Part shown: one piece after another, positions 50,704 to 59,599 of the stretch
Position numbering within the stretch: position 1 is the first letter of the stretch
Layout: each line of letters opens with the position of its first letter
Origin: JAVJUV01 sp047314965
GTDB taxonomy: Bacteria; Pseudomonadota; Alphaproteobacteria; Rhodobacterales; Rhodobacteraceae
Direction: 5' to 3'
DNA: 64,000 nucleotides
NCBI RefSeq assembly: GCF_047314965.1
Contig: NZ_JBLBVK010000035.1
Span: forward strand, 11,150 to 75,149
Program-made: the position numbers and the translations under genes
The notes under the pieces: model-generated
Told to the model about the DNA's origin: nothing
The model's input: the letters and a program-made list of their open reading frames with translations, nothing else
The model's database searches: none

Positions 50704-51099
50704 ATGGCCAAAGCAATTCACAGCATGATCCGTGTGCTGGAGAGTGAGAGGTCACTGGACTTCTACAAGAGGGCGTTTGGCCTGGAAGTCGCGGACATTT
50801 TCGATTTTGAGAGCTTCACTCTGATCTACCTGTCCAACCAAGAAACCGAGTTCGAGCTCGAACTGACCGTGAACAAAGGGTACGAAGGTTCCTACGACCT
50901 TGGAAACGGATATGGCCATATTGCTTTCAGCGTCGACGATATCGAAGTGGAGCACGAAAGGCTTTCATCGCTGGGGTTCAAACCTGGTGACGTTAAATCG
51001 TTGGCTCACGAGGGTAAGAAGCTCGCAACCTTTTTCTTTTTGGAAGACCCCGACGGCTACAAAATCGAGATCCTCCAGCGCGAGGGTCGCTACCTCTAG
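50704..51099 (+). CDS. Lactoylglutathione lyase-like VOC protein
   Basis: A 131-residue VOC domain protein: HSMIRVLESERSLDFYKRAFGLE, ELELTVNKGYEGSYDLGNGYG, HIAFSVDDIE and FFLEDPDGYKIEILQRE. The pattern, with His/Glu metal ligands and the NxG-Y-G segment, is that of glyoxalase I (GloA), which converts the methylglyoxal-glutathione hemithioacetal. It starts at the ATG at 50704; an ATG seven codons earlier is possible. It lies 86 bp behind the DUF1330 gene. Confidence 0.86.
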   Translation: MAKAIHSMIRVLESERSLDFYKRAFGLEVADIFDFESFTLIYLSNQETEFELELTVNKGYEGSYDLGNGYGHIAFSVDDIEVEHERLSSLGFKPGDVKSLAHEGKKLATFFFLEDPDGYKIEILQREGRYL

Positions 51100-51241
51100 G
51101 ATTTTCAATTAGTAGCCTTATAGCAGGAATCCGACGACGGCTCTGTCCGCGCAGCGGTCATCGGGCAGTTTCAGCGAAGTGGCTGCTTCAGGCCGAAGCG
51201 GGCGTTGAAAATTCGCCGCCGCCATGGCGATATGGTGCATC

Positions 51242-52438
51242 ATGAAACGCCCATTCTTGGATAACTCACGTGCAAGACGCCTTTTTCTGGACAGGCATTT
51301 GTTGCTGCATCCCGGAGCTGGGCCTGGTTGTGGCGCTGATCTCGACGACGTGCTTCGGGACATGGGTTTTGTGCAAGTCGACAGCGTCAACACGCTCGCT
51401 CGCGCACACGACATGATCCTATGGTCGCGCCGTGGCCAATACCGACCGAAGTCCCTCGAACACCTTGTCTCCCGCCATCGGACGGCATTCGAGCACTGGA
51501 CGCATGACGCCGCGGTCATCCCGATGCAATTCTATCCAATGTGGCGCCTGAAGTTCGCCCGTGATGAAATGCGGATGCGGGCGCGCTGGCCACAGGGGCG
51601 TCGCTCTGGCTGGGAAGCCGAAATCGAAGCCGTACACCGCCACATCGCCGACTACGGTCCTGCATGTTCGCTCGATGTTGGCGACGGCGAAAAGAAGTCA
51701 TCGTCCGGCTGGTGGGACTGGCATCCGTCCAAAACGGCTCTCGAATTCCTGTGGCGATCAGGACAATTGGCTGTCTGCCACCGTCAGGGTTTCCGAAAGT
51801 TCTACGACTTGGTCGATCGGGTGATACCGGCAGAGCATCTGAATGATCGTAGAGACGCTCGCGAAATCGTCGATTGGGCCATGTCTGCGGCGCTTGAGCG
51901 TCTGGGGTTCGGCACTAGCGGAGAATTGGCCGCCTTCTTCGACATCGTCACGCGAGACGAAGCGAGGGCCTGGTGTGCAGAAGCGATGTCCACTGGGCGC
52001 GTTCTCGAGGCAGATTTTGAGATGGCCGACGGTTCCCTTCGCCGCAGCTACACGACCGAGAGGGCTCTCGAGTGCTCCGCTAGGCTGCCCGAGCCGTCCG
52101 CGCGTGTCCGCCTGCTGTCCCCGTTTGATCCCGCCTTGCGCGACCGGGCCCGCGCCGAACGTCTGTTTGGCTTCCATTACCGGATCGAGATATTCGTCCC
52201 CGAGGCCAAGCGACAGTATGGGTACTATGTCTTTCCCGTGCTGCAAGGCGACCGAATCATCGGACGGCTTGATGCAAAGCGTGCTGGCCGCACGCTGATC
52301 GCGCGCGCATTTTGGCCAGAGGCAGGCGTGCGTATGGGAAAAGCGCGTTCCTCCGGCCTCGAAGCAGAACTAAGTCGCATCAAAACGCTCGCCGGAGTTG
52401 ATGATATCGAGTTTGTGAGCGGGTGGAAGCGCTTGTGA
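51242..52438 (+). CDS. AlkZ/YcaQ-type DNA glycosylase
   Basis: A 398-residue protein of the winged-helix HTH_42 family (YcaQ/AlkZ). Near the N-terminus it has ARRLFLDRHLL, and MGFVQVDSVN with the QxD catalytic motif (Q45-V-D47) that in this family marks crosslink-unhooking glycosylases; the central region HDAAVIPMQFYPMWRLKF and the winged helices follow, with FDPALRDRARAERLFGFHYRIE near the C-terminus. It would remove bulky or alkylated bases and interstrand crosslinks. Full family length. Confidence 0.88.
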   Translation: MKRPFLDNSRARRLFLDRHLLLHPGAGPGCGADLDDVLRDMGFVQVDSVNTLARAHDMILWSRRGQYRPKSLEHLVSRHRTAFEHWTHDAAVIPMQFYPMWRLKFARDEMRMRARWPQGRRSGWEAEIEAVHRHIADYGPACSLDVGDGEKKSSSGWWDWHPSKTALEFLWRSGQLAVCHRQGFRKFYDLVDRVIPAEHLNDRRDAREIVDWAMSAALERLGFGTSGELAAFFDIVTRDEARAWCAEAMSTGRVLEADFEMADGSLRRSYTTERALECSARLPEPSARVRLLSPFDPALRDRARAERLFGFHYRIEIFVPEAKRQYGYYVFPVLQGDRIIGRLDAKRAGRTLIARAFWPEAGVRMGKARSSGLEAELSRIKTLAGVDDIEFVSGWKRL

Positions 52439-52593
52439 CCGCCAGACTAGGGTCGTTTGCGGCTTTAGAGTAAAAGCGGCGTGGCATGGACAGCGCGGTA
52501 TCCTTGCACTGGCGATGACTAGGTTGCTGGCGTGTATCTTTTCGGAAACTATCGATTTAGCCAACCTGGCCAACGATTGTCTGGAGAGCTCTA

Positions 52594-53571
52594 ATGGACT
52601 TTTTGACCGACCCTTTTTTGGTGCCAAAGGATCGCTTTGGTGGACCGGTTCTGGTAACCGGCGCGGGTGGTTGCATCGGCGCGTGGGTCGTGTCGATCTT
52701 GACGCGCTCCGGCGTGCGTTGCCTCGCCACCGATGTGCTCGACAACCGCGCCAGACCTTCCTTGATCCTGGGCGAGGACGCCTCCGCCACTCTCGATTGG
52801 GCAACTTGTGACGTCACAGACGGCACGGCCGTCAGGTCATTGGTCGACCGGTGTGGGATACAAGCGATCATCCACCTCGCCGGGCTACAAGTGCCATTCT
52901 GCGCTGCGAATCCGGCGCTTGGAGCAAGGGTAAATGTGGAAGGCACAATTAACATTCTGGAGGCAGCGCGTAAGGCCGGGATCAAGCGCACCGCCTATGC
53001 CTCTTCGGTGGCAGCCTTAGGATTGCCCTCAGGAGGCCCATACAAAGCGACACTCTATGGCGCATACAAGCTCGCTAACGAGCAAACCGCTCGCATCTAT
53101 TGGGATGACTGGGGCGTACCCTCGATCGGATTAAGACCGAATGTCGTCTATGGAGTTGCGCGAGACCAGGGCATGAGCTCGCTCAACACCTTGGCGATCC
53201 AAGCCGCGGTGCTGGGGCAAGCGTTCGAGATTCCTTACACCGGGCCCTATAGTTGGCTCTACGCTGGTGAAGCCGCCGCGGCCTTTATCTCTGCAGCCTC
53301 CCAAGATGGTGCCGGCGCCCCGGTCTTTGATCTCAACGGGCGCTGCGAAACCATCGAGCGCGGTTTATCGATCCTGCGGCGGATTGAGAACTCTGCTGAA
53401 GTGAGTGCGTCCGGCGACCAGTTCCCCTTCCCCGCGGACCTCGACGAGACCCCCTTGCGCGCTCACGTCCCGGCCTATCCAGAGGTAAGCCTTGAAGATG
53501 GAATTGGAGCAACGCATCGCGCGTTCAAGCAGCTCGCAGCTGAGAACCGTCTGCCGCCGCTGACTGCGTAG
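52594..53571 (+). CDS. NAD-dependent epimerase/dehydratase family protein
   Basis: A 325-residue extended SDR: VLVTGAGGCIGAWVVSIL (GxxGxxG), IHLAGLQVPFC, the Ser in YASSVAALG and the YGAYKLANEQ Tyr-x-x-x-Lys pair. Family members act on nucleotide sugars or uronic acids. The ATG follows GGAGAG. It is not in an obvious sugar cluster, so its substrate is unknown. Confidence 0.9.
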   Translation: MDFLTDPFLVPKDRFGGPVLVTGAGGCIGAWVVSILTRSGVRCLATDVLDNRARPSLILGEDASATLDWATCDVTDGTAVRSLVDRCGIQAIIHLAGLQVPFCAANPALGARVNVEGTINILEAARKAGIKRTAYASSVAALGLPSGGPYKATLYGAYKLANEQTARIYWDDWGVPSIGLRPNVVYGVARDQGMSSLNTLAIQAAVLGQAFEIPYTGPYSWLYAGEAAAAFISAASQDGAGAPVFDLNGRCETIERGLSILRRIENSAEVSASGDQFPFPADLDETPLRAHVPAYPEVSLEDGIGATHRAFKQLAAENRLPPLTA

Positions 53572-53842
53572 ACATGCCAGCGAAACTCTGGGTGCGATAC
53601 ACTTCTTCGGACGTCCCCCGACGGCGCCCATACAGTGTCAGCATCTACCAGAATGGGGCGATGGAATCATCGGCCAAGAGCGAAGCCCCAGGCGACCCTT
53701 CACAGCCCAAAGCGAGCAGGACCGCGCAGCGTAATGAGCCGGCGATCAGAGTTCCTTTTCGGGGCGTCAAAATTCTATCGAGATCTTTGGAAACAAGGCT
53801 TGATCCAGTAAGATAGCGTTAAGTTCCGAGATCGGTTCCAGG

Positions 53843-55357
53843 ATGACAACCTCTGCGCTGCCCTTTTCGCTAGATGTCGCTACGCGTGAATTACACGTCG
53901 ATGGCACGCTCGTTTCCATCGGCGCGAGAGCCTTCGATGTTTTGGCCCTCCTTGCTTCCAATAGTGAGCGCGTTGTTACAAAGCAGGAACTCTTGGAAAC
54001 TGTATGGGGCGGACTCGCGGTAGAAGAGGGCAACTTATCGGTTCAAATCTCAACGCTTCGCAAAGCTCTCGGAGCGAAATCGATTTCAACAGTTCCCGGC
54101 GTCGGCTATAAATTGGCGCTCGGAGATGTTCATGCGCCATCAGTGCGAGGACCTGCACTGCCTGATATCCCGTCCCTAGCAGTGCTGCCTTTTGCCAACC
54201 TCACCGGTGACGCGTCGCAAGAGTATCTTGTGGAAGGCATAGCCACCGAACTCATTGGTGCGCTCACGAAGATCTCGGGCCTTTTCACCATCGCGGCGAC
54301 GTCCAGCTTTTCATACAAGGGTCGCACAGTGCACCTACCAGATGTGGGCCGTGAATTGGGAGTGCGCTACGTACTCGAGGGTTCGGTTCAGCAGGCGGGA
54401 CAGATTCTACGAATCTCGGTGCAGCTCGTAGAGGCCACAACCGGGCGTGTAATATGGTCTGAACGCTTCAACGGCACACTCGAAGGTATCTTCGAATTGC
54501 AGGACCGTTTGACTGAGAACGTCGCTGCCGCGATAGAGCCCAACTTACGATCCGCCGAAGCCATTCGGAGCCGTGAAAAGCCACAGAACGACCTGCGCGC
54601 CTATGATCTTTGCCTCCGGGCCGAGCCTATGATCCGCTTCACATCTAAACCAGAGGATTTCGCCAGCGCTTTCGGCTTGCTCGATGAGGCAGTGGACCTT
54701 GATCCAGGCTATGCCTATGCGAAGGCGCTAAGATGCTGGTCCTATACAGGGGCTTGTGGCGGCCGGTTCATCTCCCACAGCGACGCGGTGCACATCCTGC
54801 CCGACGCTTATGGACTTCTCGATAGCGGCACCAGCGATGCGATCACACTTGCCTACGCTGCACACACCGTAGCCTATCTCGACAAGGGTGCCGAGATCGG
54901 TCTGGTGGCGATCCGTAGAGCCAAGTCGCTAAACCCGAATTCCGTCACAGTGCTTTGCTCCTCAGGCTGGATTCATGCATATTTAGGGCAGTTCGAAATA
55001 GCACTTTCAGACGTTGAACGGGCTTTGCGTCTTAACCCGCTTGACCCGAGTCATGGCTTCGCACGCAGCGCGTTGGGCCCTATTATGTTGGGCCTCGGTC
55101 GTACGAACGAAGCCATTGCCATGCTCGAAGACTCCTATCATGAGGCTCCGACCTACGGTTCAACTGTGTTTTCGCTCGTGTGTGGGTATTGGCGATCCGG
55201 TCGCCTGGAGGATGCAAAGCGTATGGCACGCGAGTTATTGAAGATTAATTCGGACCTGACCCTGAGATACACGCTGGATACAACGCCGTTCAAATACCCG
55301 CCAATCCTGAAGTTGTTCAGTGACGCACTGCCTGCTTGCGGCATACCTGAGGTTTGA
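53843..55357 (+). CDS. Winged-helix / TolB-like / TPR regulator (CadC-type without membrane anchor)
   Basis: A 504-residue protein. Residues ~5-98 form an OmpR/CadC-type winged helix (GARAFDVLALLASN, TKQELLETVWGG, NLSVQISTLRKALG, VPGVGYKLAL). Residues ~115-235 match the adenylate-cyclase-associated TolB-like domain (SLAVLPFANLTGDASQEYLVEG, VRYVLEGSVQQAG, RVIWSERFNG). The rest are TPR repeats (YAYAKALRCWS, LGQFEIALSDVERALRLNP, LGRTNEAIAMLEDSY). No cyclase domain or membrane helix is present, so it is probably a cytoplasmic DNA-binding regulator with a protein-interaction tail. Target unknown. Confidence 0.87.
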   Translation: MTTSALPFSLDVATRELHVDGTLVSIGARAFDVLALLASNSERVVTKQELLETVWGGLAVEEGNLSVQISTLRKALGAKSISTVPGVGYKLALGDVHAPSVRGPALPDIPSLAVLPFANLTGDASQEYLVEGIATELIGALTKISGLFTIAATSSFSYKGRTVHLPDVGRELGVRYVLEGSVQQAGQILRISVQLVEATTGRVIWSERFNGTLEGIFELQDRLTENVAAAIEPNLRSAEAIRSREKPQNDLRAYDLCLRAEPMIRFTSKPEDFASAFGLLDEAVDLDPGYAYAKALRCWSYTGACGGRFISHSDAVHILPDAYGLLDSGTSDAITLAYAAHTVAYLDKGAEIGLVAIRRAKSLNPNSVTVLCSSGWIHAYLGQFEIALSDVERALRLNPLDPSHGFARSALGPIMLGLGRTNEAIAMLEDSYHEAPTYGSTVFSLVCGYWRSGRLEDAKRMARELLKINSDLTLRYTLDTTPFKYPPILKLFSDALPACGIPEV

Positions 55358-55433
55358 AAAACAGAAATCGATCAAAGGCATCGGGAGTTGGGCGCAAGAA
55401 TGTCGCTGTTTCCGCTGATGCTATGGAACCACC

Positions 55434-55640
55434 TCACCGCAACAGGTTGTCAACGCGGATACGGGCAGCTTCGCGGAGCGCACGCCTGGAAAGCTCTTTT
55501 TCGGGGTCTGGCTCCCTCCGGAGGAAAACAGTCTCGAGTAGGTCGATCACTTGCCAGAATTCCGCTTTAGAGGTGTAGCGCGGTTTGTGTATCCCGGGGA
55601 CGCGTTTACTGAGATTGGAATTGCTGTTCAAAATGGTCAT
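55434..55640 (-). CDS. Small hypothetical protein
   Basis: A 68-residue protein from an ATG at 55640 (TAGGAG nine bases upstream). Residues ~25-45 are KAEFWQVIDLLETVFLRREP, and the end is a basic helix (ELSRRALREAARIRVDNLLR). It looks like a short helical protein; family not recognised. It converges with the TPR regulator gene. Confidence 0.5.
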   Translation of the reverse strand: MTILNSNSNLSKRVPGIHKPRYTSKAEFWQVIDLLETVFLRREPDPEKELSRRALREAARIRVDNLLR

Positions 55641-55920
55641 TGGCTCAGCTCCTAAGTGCGGCATTACGAACTTGTTTGAGCTATTTCTTGGACCATTCCG
55701 TTCTTAAGTGTCCTTTTTCAGCGGCTTAAACTTTCTAAAGCGGCCTTAAACTTTCCTTTTTACGCAGTTCTATGCATTAGAAATCTAGAAGAACCGAAGA
55801 TGAGCAGGTCTCGACGCAAGTTCGACGGCTAACCGCGACGATGCTCGGCCCGCGAACGCTTCGAGGTAAACCGAGCAATAATTACTTTGTCCTGTGTGCT
55901 GATCTTGATTGGTGATTTGC

Positions 55921-56169
55921 TCAGTGCAGCCGCGCTTTGACCTTGTAGGCTTCGACCGTTTCTTCGCCCAATGCTATTAATGCCTCTAATCGATGCAATC
56001 CTTCGATCAAGACATATCCATCGCCGTCCTCCCGAACTCGGATTGGAGTTCGCTGCCCGTTCTCAAGAATGTCCTCGGCCAACAACAATACCTTATCTGC
56101 TTCAAGCGTCTTCCGCCGTTTAACCGGCACACGGATCGAAGCGATGGCGATGGTCTCTTTCGTCAGCAT
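55921..56169 (-). CDS. Stand-alone ParB N-terminal (ParBc) domain protein
   Basis: An 82-residue protein consisting only of a ParB/sulfiredoxin-like domain: IASIRVPVKRRKTLEADKV, LAEDILENGQRTPIRVRE, then YVLIEGLHRLEALIALGEE, the ENGQ.xPI and EGxHRLEA motifs of ParBc (nucleotide-binding CTPase box). The HTH and dimerisation domains of true ParB are absent, and no ParA is nearby. Small orphan ParBc proteins occur on mobile elements; this one may be a plasmid/phage relic or act as a nuclease or CTP switch. The ATG at 56169 is preferred over a TTG six codons upstream. Confidence 0.8.
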   Translation of the reverse strand: MLTKETIAIASIRVPVKRRKTLEADKVLLLAEDILENGQRTPIRVREDGDGYVLIEGLHRLEALIALGEETVEAYKVKARLH

Positions 56170-56266
56170 GCCCAAGCTTGCACGCAATATTCCATTTTGC
56201 CCAGTAAATCCGAAGGATTTCTGTGTCCCGCAGAGCGGTCATTGATGCCGGCTGAGCTGCTGTCGG

Positions 56267-56893
56267 CTATCCAACTGCACCTGGACTGTCTGCTCCATCC
56301 AGCCAGTTCCCTCCCTCCGAATATAGACGTTCGACCTCAGGCCCGGTTATCCCGGGCATTCCCTTTTCTTTGACCTTGTACCCGATCTGCGTCTGCAGAT
56401 ACGCCAGATGCCGATATCCGGTGGGAAACCTCTCCAGAATTGACGTGTCAAGTTCCAGTGAGGCGCCGGGACTTACGGGGTCCATCCTGTCTTTTTCATA
56501 GATGGGCTGCCTTCGAACCATGAGCCAAACATCGTCCTCCTTCGAAAGGAAGTCGTAGAAACGCCCAGTAGCAACGACATCGACCAAGACACCATGAACC
56601 TCCGCGCGCTGACTAATCGTCATTTTCGTCTGGGCGATTGCCCTGTCATCTCGGATTTCGCTGATGTGGCCGAGGTTGGCGTGAATAATCGATACCCCTG
56701 CCTGGAATCCGTTCCGGCGCGCCGAAGCAAAATCCTTCGCGCTCGCCTGAAACCACGTCGCAGCCATCGTTCCATCGTCATGCCAGACTTCGTCAAAAAG
56801 GCCCCACAGCCCCGAGTCACTTGCAATAATCCATTGATCTACAAGTTCCCGAATGGCCAGCTTGTCCGACACAAGTGTGCTATTGAGGTCCAT
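56267..56893 (-). CDS. SnoaL/NTF2-like protein
   Basis: A 208-residue protein from the ATG at 56893 (AGGGAG upstream). NTF2-like fold: SDKLAIRELVDQWIIASDSG, WHDDGTMAATWFQASAKDF, and the ring-hydroxylating-dioxygenase-beta/SnoaL-type segment RFYDFLSKEDDVWLMVRRQP. It follows the cytochrome P450 gene by 99 bp on the same strand and is probably co-transcribed, perhaps acting on the hydroxylated product. Activity unknown. Confidence 0.82.
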   Translation of the reverse strand: MDLNSTLVSDKLAIRELVDQWIIASDSGLWGLFDEVWHDDGTMAATWFQASAKDFASARRNGFQAGVSIIHANLGHISEIRDDRAIAQTKMTISQRAEVHGVLVDVVATGRFYDFLSKEDDVWLMVRRQPIYEKDRMDPVSPGASLELDTSILERFPTGYRHLAYLQTQIGYKVKEKGMPGITGPEVERLYSEGGNWLDGADSPGAVG

Positions 56894-56992
56894 TGGCGTT
56901 CTCCCTGCACAAGTCCTCACCGATACAACTTTATCAAGTGACCCGGCGGGAGTCTGCGTCGTTCGCAAAGCGTTCATTCAAGGGAAACCGCT

Positions 56993-58177
56993 TTAAGTCC
57001 TCCGAAATGGAAGCGTCGCGGGACTTCGAAAATTCGAGGAGGGAACCCAGTCAAAATCCCGGTGCCTGACCTCGAAATTCGGAATGGTCCCCAAGAAGCT
57101 CTCCATAGCGATCCGCGTGACGGTCCGGGCAAAGCCACTTCCGATGCAGAAGTGCTTGCCTGTCCCGAAGCCGAGGTGGCCACGCGGATTGCGATCGATA
57201 TCGAACTGGTCGGGCTCGGGAAACTTGCGCTCGTCCCGATTAGCTGCACCGTAGGCGAGAACGACTGTATCGCCTGGAGCAATCCTCTTACCGTGCAATT
57301 CGACTTCTCTCTTTGCGGTCCGTTTGAAGCGCTGCGCTGACGTATTGAAGCGTAGAGATTCCTCAATAGCAGCCGGCATAAGGCTGGGATCAGACGCAAT
57401 GCGAAAGCGCGCTTCGGGGTGATCTGCGATGTTTAGAGCGAAGATGCTCATGAAGCTCGAGAGCGATTCAACCCCTGCCACGACAAACATCGTCGTGGTC
57501 AGCATGACCTCACGTTCTGTGAGGCGCTCGCCATCGACCTCGGCTTCAGCCAGGGCAGTAATCAGATCGTCGGCTGGCTTTGCCCGTCGGATTACAATTT
57601 CTTCCGCAAGGAACTCAGTCAACTCTGCGAAGGCTCGATTGAGTTCAGAGTTGCGTCCGCGAAGCTTCTTGTCTGTTGAAATGGACAGAACGACCTGCCG
57701 ACGCATCTCCTTCGGATCACGTTCTGGCAAACCGAGAAGCCGGAAGATCGACCCCACCGTCACAACGCTTGAGAAGTCTTGGACGAAGTCGAACTCCTCG
57801 CGGTCGGCAAATGCAGCAATGGCTTCGCTGACTACGTCCTCAATGACGGGCACCAGCTCCCGAACGGCCTTAGGCGTGAAAGCCGCTTGGGCCAAAACAC
57901 GTAGGCGATCGTGGTGAGGCGGGTCTGTCGTCCCCAGCGTGCCACCGGATCGACCGGGTATTTCGTCTACAAGATTACCACTCAACGATGAGAAGGTCTG
58001 CCAGTCTTGGGCGGCAGCAAAGACATCTTCGTATCTAGATAAAATCCAGACGCCAGCGGTCTTGCTCCAGTAGCATGGATGTTCATCTCGAAGCCGCTTG
58101 TAGCCAGGAAACGGATCAGCATCGATAGACCTTGAGTAGATGTCGAAAGGTTCGGGCATCATCACACCTACGGACAT
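56993..58177 (-). CDS. Cytochrome P450
   Basis: About 394 residues, typical of soluble bacterial P450s. PFDIYSRSIDADPFPGYKRL at the N-terminus, I-helix motif VVAGVESLSSF, the ExxR motif in IEESLRFNT, the meander FPEPDQFDIDRNP and the haem-thiolate loop GFGTGKHFCIGSGFAR. It has no membrane anchor, so it needs a ferredoxin and reductase from elsewhere; none adjoins. Start codon choice (58177 or the ATGATG at 58162-58159) is uncertain. It hydroxylates an unknown substrate; coupling to an NTF2-like gene suggests a small catabolic or biosynthetic set. Confidence 0.92.
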   Translation of the reverse strand: MSVGVMMPEPFDIYSRSIDADPFPGYKRLRDEHPCYWSKTAGVWILSRYEDVFAAAQDWQTFSSLSGNLVDEIPGRSGGTLGTTDPPHHDRLRVLAQAAFTPKAVRELVPVIEDVVSEAIAAFADREEFDFVQDFSSVVTVGSIFRLLGLPERDPKEMRRQVVLSISTDKKLRGRNSELNRAFAELTEFLAEEIVIRRAKPADDLITALAEAEVDGERLTEREVMLTTTMFVVAGVESLSSFMSIFALNIADHPEARFRIASDPSLMPAAIEESLRFNTSAQRFKRTAKREVELHGKRIAPGDTVVLAYGAANRDERKFPEPDQFDIDRNPRGHLGFGTGKHFCIGSGFARTVTRIAMESFLGTIPNFEVRHRDFDWVPSSNFRSPATLPFRRT

Positions 58178-58603
58178 TCCTTTAGAGCATCTTATCACAG
58201 ATCCACGTCGGATAGACGCGGTGATAAACTGCGCGCCCAAACGGCAGCTGTGTCCGCGATCCGGTCAAAGAGCCTGATCTGGTCCAAGTCCGCTCCCGCA
58301 CAAAGCAGACGTTCCCGCCGAAATCCGCGCCGTCGGCTCCGTCAATGACTGGATGGCGGGCAAGACTGGTCATCCGCCAGAAATGCTCAGATGACTGGGA
58401 AGGGCCCAAAGGCGCCATTCCCAGTCGCGCGACTTTCTTCAGTGACGTGGCGGTCGAAATTCGTTGCTCACACATTGTCCCTTGGAAGCCTGTGCCGAGC
58501 GGACAGGTGCATTCATTACCATTGGCTATCCGCGAGACACCGAGCTAAATCCAATTGACAAGCGCTGGCTCTCAGCGCGCAACGAACGAGTTCGGAGATC
58601 GAG
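58178..58603. other. Divergent intergenic region
   Basis: About 425 bases between the leftward P450 gene and the rightward aldolase-like gene. A 97-codon minus-strand open frame (58182-58475) ends just before the P450 start but has no ribosome binding site or recognisable features. Promoters for both sides presumably lie here. Confidence 0.4.
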
Positions 58604-59599
58604 GTGCCATCAAAATTGCTCAAGCTAGATCAGAAACTGGATCGTATCCGCAGTGGAAGCTACACGCCCCGGGACTTTGTCATTGCGGACGCCAAGGACG
58701 GCGACATGGGGGGCGGCGCTGGCGCAACGGGGATCGATAGCGAGACCGGACTTGCCAAACCGATATCGGTTTACAGATCCGCCATGAAAGAGATGGTTGC
58801 CTCTGACCTGATCGATATCATGTTGATGTCGCTTTCTTCCGCCGAGGCGCTTGCTGCGGAAACTGATTTTCATTCGTATGACGTGACACCCGCCGTTCGG
58901 TTGAACGAGGGTACGGACATCTGGGGATTTCGAGGTGCGAGCTACCGAGCCCACGCAGCGCAGGCATTTCGAACCGCGCGGATAGACCGGGCGCGCGCGC
59001 TTTGCGACCTGGGGCTCTATGCGGTGACGTTCTACAACGATGTCGAACGTGACGTGGCTACTTTGGAAGCTTATTCCCGGTTTCGCGATGAGGCCGGCGC
59101 GGCCGGCATGAGGCACTTTCTGGAAGTTTTCAATCCGGCGTTTCCCATCGATACGGGCGGCGAAGATGTCGGGGTCTACATCAACGACGCCATCGTGCGT
59201 TGTCTTGCCGGGGTCGCGCGTGCAGATCGGCCGCTTTTTCTGAAGATGCAGTACAACGGCCCACGTGCGATGGCCGAACTTGCCGCATTCGATCCCGAAA
59301 ACCTTATCGTTGGCATACTTGGTGGAAGCGCCGGGACGGCTCGGGACACTTTTGAACTGATAAGCCAGGCCGAGCGGTTTGGAGCCCGAGTGGCGCTCTT
59401 CGGCCGCAAGATCTATTTTGCCGAGGACCCTGTGGAAATCGTCCACTCGATGCGGCGGGTGGTCGAGGGAGACATTTCGCCTGAGGAAGCGGTCGTCGCC
59501 TATCACGATCACCTTGGGAAATCGGGGATATCGTCCATCCGGACTCTTGAGGCCGATCGACAGGTGACCGACCCGATTTTGATGGCGGAGGCCAAATGA
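58604..59599 (+). CDS. TIM-barrel aldolase-like protein
   Basis: A 331-residue protein from a GTG at 58604 (GGAG six bases upstream). It looks like a class I aldolase/DeoC-type barrel: RHFLEVFNPAFPID, RPLFLKMQYNGPRAMAEL (with a probable Schiff-base Lys in FLKMQYNG), LIVGILGGSAGTARDTFELI with a phosphate-binding GGSAG loop, and a C-terminal ALFGRKIYFAEDP. I cannot give an exact family. It overlaps the PfkB kinase gene by 4 bp, so kinase and aldolase probably act in sequence on one sugar. Confidence 0.72.
   Translation: MPSKLLKLDQKLDRIRSGSYTPRDFVIADAKDGDMGGGAGATGIDSETGLAKPISVYRSAMKEMVASDLIDIMLMSLSSAEALAAETDFHSYDVTPAVRLNEGTDIWGFRGASYRAHAAQAFRTARIDRARALCDLGLYAVTFYNDVERDVATLEAYSRFRDEAGAAGMRHFLEVFNPAFPIDTGGEDVGVYINDAIVRCLAGVARADRPLFLKMQYNGPRAMAELAAFDPENLIVGILGGSAGTARDTFELISQAERFGARVALFGRKIYFAEDPVEIVHSMRRVVEGDISPEEAVVAYHDHLGKSGISSIRTLEADRQVTDPILMAEAK

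Noticed and set aside
58182..58475. 97-codon frame just upstream of P450
   Set aside because: Ends near the P450 start but lacks a start signal and recognisable domain.
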